Below, one piece after another: positions 39,290 to 48,644 of a stretch of 64,000 nucleotides of DNA (its first letter is position 1; every line of letters begins with the position of its first letter). The stretch is taken from contig CANJKZ010000078.1 of assembly GCA_947471745.1 (NCBI GenBank), positions 4,964,501-5,028,500 on the forward strand, given 5' to 3'. The notes under the pieces are model-generated. The model did not search any database, was not told the origin of the DNA, and saw nothing but the letters and a program-made list of their open reading frames with translations. The translations under genes were made by a program, and so were the position numbers. Source of the DNA: Closterium sp. Naga37s-1 (Eukaryota; Streptophyta; Zygnematophyceae; Desmidiales; Closteriaceae).

Positions 39290-40075
39290 TCGAGGCGAGC
39301 GAGAAGGGAGGATGGGAAGGGAGCAGAAAGAGAGAGGGCAATGGGAAGGGAGCGGAGAGAGAGAGCGCGACGGGAAGGGAGCGGAGAGAGAGCGCGATTC
39401 GAAGGGAGGAGCGAGAGAGAGGGCGGAGCGGAGAGAGAGAACGCGATGGGAAGGGAGGGGCGAGAGAGAGGGCGACGGGAAGGGCGCGGAGAGAGAGAGC
39501 GCGACGGGTAGGAGGGGCGAGAGAGAGGGCGACGGGAAGGGAGCGGAGAGAGAGATCGCGACGGGAAGGGAGGGGCGAGAGAGAGGGCGATGGGAAGGGA
39601 GCGGAGAGAGAGAGCGCGACGGGAAGGGAGGGGCGAGAGAGAGGGCGACGGGAAGGGAGCGGAGAGAGAGAGCGCGACGGGAAGGGAGGGGCGAGAGAGA
39701 GGGCGACGGGAAGGGAGCGGAGAGAGAGAGCGCGACGGGAAGGGAGCGGAGAGAGAGCGCGATTCGAAGGAGGAGCGAGAGAGAGGGCGGAACGGAGAGA
39801 GAGAGAGCGATGGGAAGGGAGGGGCGAGAGAGAGGGCGACGGGAAGGGCGCGGAGAGAGAGAGCGCGACGGGAAGGGAGGGGCGAGAGAGAGGGCGACGG
39901 GAAGGGAGCGGAGAGAGAGAGCGCGACGGGGCGAGCGACGGGAGGGCGATCGGTAGGGAGGGGCGAGAGAGAGGCCGACGGGAGGAGAGGAGGGGAGAGA
40001 GGGCGACGAAGAGGGCGACGGGACGGGCGACGAGATGGCGACGTGACGCGCGACGGAAAGGGAGACGGGTGGGCG
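39290..40075 (+). repeat. Compound minisatellite with about 55-60 bp units
   Basis: Alternating blocks GGGGCGAGAGAGAGGGCGAC and GGAAGGGAGCGGAGAGAGAG. This is a higher-order version of the neighbouring array. Frames of up to 558 codons on the opposite strand come from the repeat period. Confidence 0.88.
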
Positions 40076-41177
40076 ATTTGGCGAACTCGAGGATAGCATA
40101 GTGGGCGATGAGAGGGGTGAGAGGAATGGCGACGGGAATGGGGTTCTCTGTGATCGCGAGGAAAATATCACTACGCAGCAACGGCGACGAATTATCACAA
40201 ACAATCTAATGATAATTTCATTTCTATGCCGCATCAGCCTAATCCCTCGTCTCTGGCTATTCTATGCTAGGCAAGCTCCGTGAGTTAGGCAAGCTACGTG
40301 AATGGAGTTGAAGTAAGCATATGTGGAACCCAGGCCCAGCTTGAAAGTCGAAGTCGGGTCCAACCATCAAAACGCACGACAAACAACTGTCGTGCAAATG
40401 TCGCATGCAGAAAATGCGAACGCGCGAGCAGGATCTGATTTTTTTTTTTTGGCGGGAACGAATCACGTGTGTTCAGTCTGTGGAAGGGCGATGCCCGGAA
40501 CAGTGTTTTACACAGCCCATCGTCGTTCCAGTTTTGCTTCTTCCGAGCACGATTTCAAGTTGGATCCGCCTTCACTATTTTATATTTCGGTTTTAATGGA
40601 TTTAGGTACCGAATGTTGCAAACAACTCAAATACCCTTTAGATCCAACTCGGCCTTTCTAATGCCCATGAGTAATCAGAAAGCAGTTGTCTGTGCTTGCA
40701 CGCTCTCAGTGAACCCACCAGAAAGGCGAAGCTTTGACACTCAACACAGCTGACAGACATGGACACTCCAGGAGTGCATATCAATTTGAAATACATTATT
40801 CATGCAGCTGGCAGGATTGGAGCATTGAGTGCCTAAAAAGGACGCTGCATTCTGTGAGCAAGTCAATCTGGAATGAGCCCAATATGGTAGGCTCATTCAC
40901 GTACACCGACATTGATGCACCAGCAAGAAGGAAAAGTAATGTCCATGAGATGAGATCATGCTCGACAAAGGGGATGTCAGGCCAGCCGTCAAACAATTCC
41001 AGGTCAAAGTGCCTTAATGAAGAAACAATGCTGCCTCGAAATCGCAGAACAGGTGGAGAAAGTTTATAACCATTTACAACTACACAACGGTACGACGGAA
41101 CCTCAGAAAGCCGAACGACCAGCCGCTACCGTCGATCAGCAAGACACGAAGCCAAGCATCCCGTGAAATCCGCTTCT
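40076..41177. other. Spacer downstream of the DUF1138 gene
   Basis: Unique sequence with a short T-run near 40440. Small open frames on both strands have no recognisable content. The part next to 41177 is probably the 3' untranslated region of the DUF1138 gene. Confidence 0.4.
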
Positions 41178-41408
41178 TCAGTTCTTGATAGCATTCTGCC
41201 TGGAGATGGGATTCATGACGACTGGAGAACCCGCCTCCCGCGGCCACGCGTCAAGCAGCTTGTCGCTGGCTTGGATCCACTCCCGCGTCATGGTCCGCGG
41301 AGTCTCTCCGCCGAACGGCTGCGCGCGAGCGGCAAGCCAGATGCCGTAGGACAGCGCGAGAGCCGAGAAGATCGGCGGGCCGACCTTCCTAAAGGGCGCG
41401 ACAGTCAT
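41178..41408 (-). CDS. DUF1138 (ATOZI1-type, ozone-induced) small protein
   Basis: 76 residues, the family's normal size, in one exon. A hydrophobic N-terminal stretch (PPIFSALALSYGIWLAARA, about residues 11-29) could be a membrane anchor. Next comes the family core FGGETPRTMTREW, then DAWPREAGSPVVMNPISRQN; VVMNPISRQN is the strongest signature. DUF1138 proteins are found in green plants and algae; the Arabidopsis stress-linked member is called ATOZI1. A molecular function is not established here. The gene is intact, and it is the clearest marker that the window comes from a green-lineage nucleus. Confidence 0.88.
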   Translation of the reverse strand: MTVAPFRKVGPPIFSALALSYGIWLAARAQPFGGETPRTMTREWIQASDKLLDAWPREAGSPVVMNPISRQNAIKN

Positions 41409-42252
41409 GATGAGGTGCTCGGGACGCGAGAAGCGCTCTAAGCGTGATTCTGGAAGCTATGAAATCTGGCAGGAACTTAGGGTTACAGGCTCTCGAGCAG
41501 GCTCTCTGGCAAGGAATGAATGGCCTCTCTGCAAAGAAAGGTTGCTAGCAGGACAAAACTGAATCACAGGAACTCCGCCACGCTCGGCACTCTGCGCGCA
41601 GACTGGAAGTTGGGGGAAAGGGGGGGAGAAGATCGGGGGAAAGGGGGGGAGAAGTTCGGGGGAAAGGGGGGGAGAAGATCGGGGGAAAGGGGGGGAGAAG
41701 ATCGGGGGAAAGGGGAGAAGAAGGTAAGGGGGAAGGGGGGAACCGGTGTGGGGGGAATGGTGGAGAAGTTTGAAAGGAAAGTTGGAAGGGGGTTTGGGGT
41801 GGAAGTATTTGGAGGAGGTTGGGAGGGATAAGAGAGAGGTAGAGGAGAATAGTACGCGGTTTGGGGTGGTTGGCGGTATGGGATGACAGGTTGGGCGGGT
41901 AAAACTATTGGCCTGCGCACTCGAGAAACCAACGTCAGAACCAATCGGGGGCGTCAAAATATTCTGAGAACCTCCACACAAGTGTTACCAAAGTCCCTGG
42001 TTTTGGTTCGGTTCAAAACGAAACGAAGCGAGATTGGCGAATAACTTGCAATTGCATCTATTTTCGTGCCAGCCTAAGCTGTCGTCCGTGTTGAGTGCTC
42101 CATTTCGAATCTATTTCCAATTTGCCCCGCCCACAATCCCATTGTCACATCAACTCATAAACTCGCATTTGACCGCTCTCCGCACATTGCGCTCTTTGCG
42201 GCATTAGCAGCGACCCGCAGGAACGCCGAAACTGCCACGGCCACACTGACTC
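41409..42252. other. Spacer with a purine minisatellite
   Basis: At 41620-41730 about five units of GGGGGGAGAAGATCGGGGGAAA; the rest is unique. Should contain the upstream regions of the divergent genes at 41408 (-) and 42253 (+). Confidence 0.6.
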
Positions 42253-45200
42253 ATGGCGTCCCGCGCTGGCGGAAGGCGACTGTCGACAGTCGCCCTTCCA
42301 AACCTTCCCCTCGCGGGGAACTCCCGCCTGCGAGGCGCAGTACGCCGCTCCCGCGCGATCCGTACTAATTTTAGTGATTCGACGATTCGGGAGTCATTCC
42401 AAAAAACGGGGCTGAGTGAGTCCTCCGCTCCGTTCTGCGAACCCTCCTTCCACGCCGTCTTAACTGGCTGTTCTCTTACCGCCGTTACCGCCTCTTCGGC
42501 CGCTTCGCCCGCCGCTTCAATCTCTCGGGTTTCCGCGACGCGGCAGGGGTCGCCAGTCGCGTCTTTGACTCGTCAATTCTCCGCGGGTCCAGCGGGATCG
42601 GCGGGACCTCCGCGGCCGTCGTCGGACTATCCGTCGCGCCCACCGCCGCCAGAAGCCAGTACGTTCAGAGATAGCAGGCAGTATAAACATGTGTATCAGG
42701 TTATCGAATACTTGCTGTTTCTTAGGTGCCTCAAAACCCGCCGCATTTCACTTAAGCTGTCCTCGGATTCGGCGCGGCGAGGTTTCGCGACAAAATCGCC
42801 CTACTTCTTTCCTCCCCCTTTCTTCCCCCTCCCCTCACCCCTTCCGAAGGCGCCTCAAAAGTCTCTGTTACTTTCCCCTTCGCCGCCCGCCCACCCTCTT
42901 CCTTCCCTCACCCTTCCCCTTTACCCAGTCGGCACCCTCTACTCTACTCCCTCCAAAATTCCAAATTCGACGAGAATTGACACGTGCCAAAGCCCAGTAA
43001 CCTCCCTGTCAGGAGCGTGGGGGGCCCGTAGTACCAAGATGACTTTTGAGTCGACTCACCCTCGTCCGCTTCCGCTTCCGTAGCCTCTCCTTCTTCTTCC
43101 TCTTCCTCAACTGCCATTTCCTCCCCCTGGGCATCACTCTCTGCCCCTAACTCTGCCCGCCCCTCCCAGACACCGGGGAGGTCACGGGGTGCCAGAAGCA
43201 GGCGACAGCAGGGAGGGGGGTTTGGGGGCATGGGCATGCACGCACTAGTCTCCTCCTTCCCTTGTCACTCTGTCTCCCCTCCCCTCCCCTCCCCCTCCCC
43301 TCCCCCTCCTCTCGCCCCCCCTCCTTTCCCCCATTGCCCATCATTGAGCCAGGCGATCCTGTACCCGGACAGAGGGGAAGGGCAGCAGGGGCGACTGCAG
43401 GAGGTAATTGGGGAGGCCTTTGAGACGCCTCAACACTTTGTCAACTCCCCTTTTGAGTCGACTCAAAAGTCATCTTGAGACATCTCAACACTTTGCCAAC
43501 CCCCTTTTCTTCCCCCTCCCGCTTCCCCCTCCCCTAACTTCCCCCTCCCCTTACTTCCCCCGGCCCCGCCCCCCCCCCCCTCCCAGTGCCCATCATTGAG
43601 CCAGGCGATCCTGTACCTGCACAGGGGGGGAGGGCAGCAGGGGAGGGGGACGAAGGGGCATGGGCGCGGGACCAAGGGCGAATGCAGGAGGTGTTTGGGG
43701 CGATCAGGGAGCACCGAATCGACACTGTGGGGCGAGGGCAGGTGGGTTGCGATTGAATATGAGGTAGGTGGGTGCACGTGGGTGCAGATTGGTGCAGATC
43801 GGTTGAAGGGGCATGGGCGTGGGATCCAGGGCAAATGAAGGAGGTGTTTGGGGCGATAAGAGAGCACCGAATCGACACTGTGGGGCGAGAGCAGGTGGGT
43901 GCTAATGGGTGCAGGTGGGTTGAAGAGGGGATTCGTGCAGGAGAAAGGGGCGAATTCACGAGGTGCTCGGGGCGATAAGGGAGCACCAGATTGACACAGT
44001 GGGTAGAGGGCAGGTGGGCTGGGTTGAGACCTGCACCTTTTGTGGCGCCTCAAAAGTGGGTATATGGCAGGTGGGCTGGGTTGAGACCTGCACCCTGGGT
44101 GTGCAGTTGAGCTTGAGACGTCCCTCGTTGAAGGTTCTTTGAGTGTTGAAGGTTCTTTGAGCGTTGAAGGTTCTTTGAGCGTTGAAGGTTCTTTGAGCAT
44201 TGAAGGTTCTTTGAGCGTTGAAGGTTCTTTGAGCGTTGACGGTTCTTTGAGCGTTGAAGGTTCTTTGAGCCTTGAAGGTGCTATTTCGTTCCTCTCCTCT
44301 CCCCTATTCTCGCCTCCGCACCCTCTTCCTGAATTGCCGACAGCCGGTTGACTTTTGAGTCGACTCAAAAGTGACTTGCGACAGCCGGTTTCACCCTTCC
44401 TGACCTCCTATCTCGTTGCACTCCGACTGTTTCTCTCTCCCCTTGTCAGCTGTTGTAACGCCTGTTTTTCAGCCGACTCAAAATCGTTCCTCTCTCCCCT
44501 TGTCAGCTATTATAACGCTTCTTTTCTAGTCGACTAAAAAACGTTTCTCTCCCCCCGTGTCAGCTGTCGTAAAAAAAAAAAAATAGCCGACTAAAAAACG
44601 TTTCTCTCTCCCCGTATATTGTAACGCCTTGTGGGCTCCCACACGCCCTGTGCCTGCGAATTCCATATCCTGTCTTGTTTCGCATTCCAGTACACTGCAG
44701 CAGCAGCAGCTGGAGCAGGTGGAGAAAAATCACTCTTTGATTATCCCCATGCTGGTGCTCTCCTCTCTCCCGTGCACTCCCCTCCACACTTCTCGTCTCC
44801 TCACTCCCCTCTTCCACACTAGTCTTCGCTGCACCCCCCTCCTGCAGACTATGCAGGACGCTCAAGGTGACAAGTCACCATCAAGCCGAATCTCTTTCCC
44901 TCACACTCCTTTCCCTCACACTCCTTTCCCTCACACTCCCTTCCCTCACACTCCCTTCCCTCACACTCTCTTCCCTCACACTCTCTTCCCTCACATTCCC
45001 TTCCCTCGCTTTCCCCTCCCGCACACTCCCTTCCCTCGCACTCCCTTCTCTCGCACTACCTTCCCTCACACTCCCTTCCCTCGCACTCCTCTCCACCACA
45101 CTCCGCTCCGTCTCACTACCCGCCTGCAGACCAGGGGGGACGCTCAATGCGACAGGACTTTGTCAGGGCGAATTACTTTGGCTCAGCTGAAGGAATTGCT

Positions 45201-45372
45201 CTCTTTTCATGGACAGGGCAGTGGGGACAGCAGCAGCAGCAGGGGCAGGGGCAGCAGCGCATCTACCCCTGTAATTGCCGGGGTTGACTCCTTAGCTACC
45301 CGGTTCTCCGTTGATGCTTCGCTGTTGGCCACGGTTCTCGCACATGTGCGCATGCCCATTGCTGAAGCATGA
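42253..45372 (+). CDS. Putative organelle-targeted protein, multi-exon (unidentified)
   Basis: Exon 1 (42253-42658, donor GTACGT) encodes an Arg/Ser/Ala-rich N-terminus poor in acidic residues (MASRAGGRRLSTVALPNLPL), like a mitochondrial or plastid presequence. Exon 2 (43587-43741, acceptor CTCCCAG, donor GTGGGT) joins in phase and reads PIIEPGDPVPAQG and later MQEVFGAIREHRIDTVGRGQ. A middle exon may begin at 44691. The last exon, 45130-45372, reads GRITLAQLKELLSFHG then a Ser/Arg/Gly linker and DSLATRFSVDASLLATVLAH, stop at 45372. The pattern of that last exon recalls the C-terminal helical part of NDUFAF4-type complex I assembly factors, a weak resemblance only. Exon copies surround exons 2 and 4. 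Confidence 0.55.
43340..44015 (+). repeat. Tandem copies of exon 2 pieces of the 42253 gene
   Basis: The exon 2 start (GCCCATCATTGAGCCAGGCG) also occurs at about 43336, upstream of the working acceptor. The exon 2 end (GAGGTGTTTGGGGCGAT through GACACTGTGGGGCGAG to CAGGTGGG) recurs near 43836 and 43957, downstream of the working donor. Copies keep recognisable peptide such as EVFGAIREHRIDTVGR. Confidence 0.82.
44118..44280 (+). repeat. 18-bp minisatellite, about nine units
   Basis: Unit GTTGAAGGTTCTTTGAGC. Confidence 0.9.
44846..45172 (+). repeat. Duplicated start of the last exon with a 15-bp minisatellite between
   Basis: CTGCAGAC followed by GGACGCTCAA occurs at about 44845 and again at 45124. 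Between them lie about 14 units of TCCCTCACACTCCCT. The first copy breaks off into the minisatellite; the second is the apparent exon. Confidence 0.8.
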
Positions 45373-45500
45373 TGGGACTGATAGCATATGGCATTGGCAG
45401 CTATTGTTGTTGAGAGTTGGTGCTTCACTATTGGCCAGGTTCTCGCATATGTGCGCGTACCCATTCCCGAAGCATGATGGGACTGATAGCATATGGTATT
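45300..45500 (+). repeat. Duplicated end of the last exon
   Basis: About 85 bp ending GAAGCATGATGGGACTGATAG (to about 45394) recurs with changes at about 45415-45498. Confidence 0.85.
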
Positions 45501-47300
45501 GCAACAATACATGAGCCATACACATGTTCCCCACTTCTCAGTTGGTGCTGCTCTGTTGGTCAAGACTATGTTGTGAACATGTTTTCCACAATTTGTATAG
45601 CTACTAGATTGAATCTGTGCTAGTGATCAGGGAATTTGTTGCACCACCCTTTGGTACGTCCAAAAAAATCAGCATTTCCCATAGATTGTTGTGCACTAGC
45701 TAAAATCAGTAGTTTGTACTTCTAGTGTAGTTATGAATTAGTTCGTGTAGCGCGTCGAGGAGTCCACCTGTACCAGGAACAGCCCCACTACCCCAACCTC
45801 ACCACCACCATGGGCCTGATCTTGATGGATTAGATTCTCAGAAGAGTCTAGCTGGCTCCAGGTGGCTGCCGCTCATTCGGAAGGCCAGCTGTCGACTGGG
45901 GCACGGTCAAGTGCTGCCAAACAAGTTGCTGCTTGCTCAGTCGAAGGCTGTCCCAATCGCAACTGCAGCAGAATGTTACAAAATATGTTTTCCCACTCAG
46001 TTCCGTGGTGGGGAGACAAATGCGATCCGTTTCGCTTCACGTCGTCCACGAATATGGGAGAAATGGGAGACAGAACGCATTGCTGGGGGCTGTAGAAAGT
46101 AACGAACGAGGGAAGAAGGGTCGGGTCGGGTAGGGTGGGGCTTGTATGGCTATTTCTCTCACCAGTTTTCCCATGCCCAGCAGCCACCACTTCAAAATTC
46201 TCGTTTTCCAAACCATTGTCCTACATTTCCTATGTTCTGTGGCAGAACCACACCTTTCTGTTCTTCACATGTCTATTCTTCACTCTGGCTTCACTTTCGT
46301 CTGACCCTAAATCCCCATGTGCTTGCTAGAATGCTTGAAAATTCAGCAAGCCAGCACTGCAGCCAACACCCTACTGGTTTGTTGAGACTGCTGATTCATC
46401 TGCAGCATGTTGATACACCCCTAACACACTACGCTCAGATTAACTACGGTACAGATTAACTAGACGACACGCAGATTTGGATGGCCATGGCGATCTGAAC
46501 TGGGCTGCCCAGGATGGCCCCGCACTAGCTGAGGAGCCAAGCGTGGAAGGAAGGTCGTAGGCGGTACATGCGTGTTTTCACGCCGCAGCAGGTTATGGAT
46601 TTACCATTGGCATTTGTATCTAATCTGATTATCCCTCAAGCTGCACCGTCAGGTGGTGGGGCAGGAGAATCAGGACAGACGATATGCTCCACTTCGAGCA
46701 AAGGTTGAGTGGTAATCTGGAATTATTGGGAGCATCCTGTCTATTTGATCGAAATGTATGAGAGACTCCTTCAAGGCCTTGTGGGAACTTGAGGTAAGCT
46801 TGCGCGTGCGTGGGGACAGGCAGGAGTGATCATTGTACACTCGAGGAATCATTGAGAAAGCTTCCAGTTTCGTTTAGCCAAAAACATCATGGCGGCGTGT
46901 ACGACTTGGCAAGCTGTGAGTACTGTAGTACGCTAGTGCGGCAACTGTGAGCCTGACGTAGCTTCCGCATGTCCAATCCAGGTACTGAGAACTTATCGGA
47001 TTACGAACAAAGCGGCGTCCAAAACATCATAAGCTCCCTCGAGCCCCGCTTATTGTAGCCCAGACTACGATTTAGACCTCAGTATTTCAGAAGCAGGGAG
47101 AGTCTCTTTGGTTTGCACCAGAAACTACTACCTGCGAATACCTCAGAGTTTATACTGCTTCTGCTGCTGTCTCACGACGGATTCTGTCATCCGGCGTTCT
47201 CGAAATCCCCCATTGAGGGATCCAGCGCTTTGCGAAGCCCATAGTTAATATTTTTTTGCCGACGAGGTTGCTACTACACGTTGTGCCCAGCGGAACCACC
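45501..47300. other. Spacer without a supported gene
   Basis: Unique sequence of moderate GC. Several 60-110 codon open frames overlap on both strands without recognisable content. The last few hundred bases should hold the promoter of the gene starting at 47301. Confidence 0.4.
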
Positions 47301-48191
47301 ATGCATCATTCGGGATTTGTCGGTGCTGTAATTTCGGAGAGATCCCGGTTCTCCAACGTGAATCGCCGCCTGGAGGCGTGGAATCGCGCTACAAGCTCGC
47401 TCAATCCCGCTCTTCAGCCGTCATCCGATCTCAAGAATCACCCCAAGATATCGGGCCGGGTTCCCGCAGCACCAAGCAGCACCGACTCCAATCGCCCTCA
47501 CTACATCCCCCGCAGAGGGTCACTCCCTGACTTAGCATCTGCTGGCAGGGATCCTTGGTCTCCCTCCTCCCCACTGGATCAATGTGTTACACCTTCAGAA
47601 CCCTCTCCGGCCGCTGATCCTGCTCGTGCTCTCGAAGTGTTTGATTCTGTTACGTCGCACCAGAGAAGTCAATCAGAACTGCAGGAGACAAATCGCCGCT
47701 TGAAGGGGGGAAATGCGGCCTCCTGTTGGACTGCCACGTGTGACACACCGAACGATGCAGCTGACGAGGCAGCCGCGAGGTGTTTCGAGTCAGACTCCCA
47801 TTCTGGAGTTCATGGTGATGTGGTGGGGGAAAGCGCAAGCAAGAAGAACCAGGGCCTGCAAAAGCAGGGGAATATCGCGCACAGGCGAGGGTTTTCCGTT
47901 ACGTCGCTCCAGAGCTCAGCAGAATCAAGAAGGGAAGACAAGGAACCCGTCAGGAGAGGACGGAGCAGTTGTGACCTTGGGAAATTGAATAGGGAGGAGA
48001 GCAGCTGCTTTTTCAGCAGAGAATGTGGCTGTGTGGCAAGTGGCGGTAGCGCTGGTAGCACCACTGTTGTGTCTCCAGTGTGTAAGATAATGTCTACGGC
48101 CCCGCCTGTGTTTGTGTGGGCTGCTAGAAGGCGGATAGAGAGGAGGCTATCGCAGAGTGAAACTAGACTTGTGTGCACAACATCGATGTAA
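47301..48191 (+). CDS. 5' part of a disordered RRxS-rich protein, cut by a Gypsy LTR
   Basis: The start at 47301 (ACCACCATGC context) is preferred to the upstream in-frame ATG at 47256. About 295 residues of Ser-rich, low-order sequence contain recurring basic-Ser motifs: YIPRRGSLPDLAS, HQRSQSELQE, HRRGFSVTSLQ, RRGRSSCDLG and RRLSQSETR. These look like targets of basophilic kinases (CDPK, SnRK or AGC type) or 14-3-3 docking sites; that is inference. A short Val/Ala/Trp stretch (PPVFVWAARRRIERR) lies near the end. The last residues and stop coincide with the LTR starting at 48187, so the native C-terminus is elsewhere or lost. Family not recognised. Confidence 0.55.
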   Translation: MHHSGFVGAVISERSRFSNVNRRLEAWNRATSSLNPALQPSSDLKNHPKISGRVPAAPSSTDSNRPHYIPRRGSLPDLASAGRDPWSPSSPLDQCVTPSEPSPAADPARALEVFDSVTSHQRSQSELQETNRRLKGGNAASCWTATCDTPNDAADEAAARCFESDSHSGVHGDVVGESASKKNQGLQKQGNIAHRRGFSVTSLQSSAESRREDKEPVRRGRSSCDLGKLNREESSCFFSRECGCVASGGSAGSTTVVSPVCKIMSTAPPVFVWAARRRIERRLSQSETRLVCTTSM

Positions 48192-48545
48192 TATACTTCT
48201 AAGGAAAAATATTTTTCCTTACTTCGCGTCCCTACTCAGTGCGTACACCACTGTTTCCCGCCAACAGCACCCAACAATAACCCGTTACCACTCGCGACAC
48301 TCGCCTCGACTCTGTTCCCACCGTTGTTCACGACGCGACCCAACCTCACGGTTCGGTTGGTTACCCGCGCTCCGGACCTCCGCCTCGACAACTCCCAACC
48401 TCGGCACTAGGCCCGTAACGCACCCCATTTTCCACACATTACCGTTACCACTGTAGTTTCGCTATATTTTCTTCGTTCATACCTTCTCTCATTGTACTCT
48501 TGCTTCGATAGTGCAATTCTCGCACACTCAATTGCACTCGCAACA
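48187..48545 (+). repeat. Likely 5' LTR of a Gypsy-type element
   Basis: Begins TGTAATATAC and ends near CGCAACA. Directly afterwards comes an initiator-Met primer site, TGGTATTCAGAGCC (48548-48561). No second copy of this LTR lies in the window, so the left edge is approximate. Confidence 0.6.
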
Positions 48546-48617
48546 CTTGGTATTCAGAGCCTACGATCTCCTCTCGGACTGCACCCACACCTTCGCTTCC
48601 CCGCTATCTCAAAATTT

Positions 48618-48643
48618 TGGGGGGGGGGAGGGGGGGGGGGGGA
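48618..48643 (+). repeat. G-run (about 25 G with single A interruptions)
   Basis: Homopolymer G blocks in the Gypsy leader; likely quadruplex-forming and a place where length may be wrong. Confidence 0.85.
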
Positions 48644-48644
48644 G

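Noticed and set aside
38505-40234. Open frames of 558 and 523 codons on the minus strand
   Set aside because: They lie entirely in minisatellite DNA; openness follows from repeat periods divisible by three and low stop content, and the peptides are PVALPF- or SLSAPFP-type repeats.
40323-40661. 112-codon plus-strand frame with CSVCGRAMPG
   Set aside because: A single Cys pair is not enough for a zinc finger, and the frame crosses a T-run; no family resemblance.
46670-46852. 60-codon minus-strand frame near 46.7 kb
   Set aside because: Protein-like by eye but isolated, with no splice sites or recognisable motif; length is within chance expectation.
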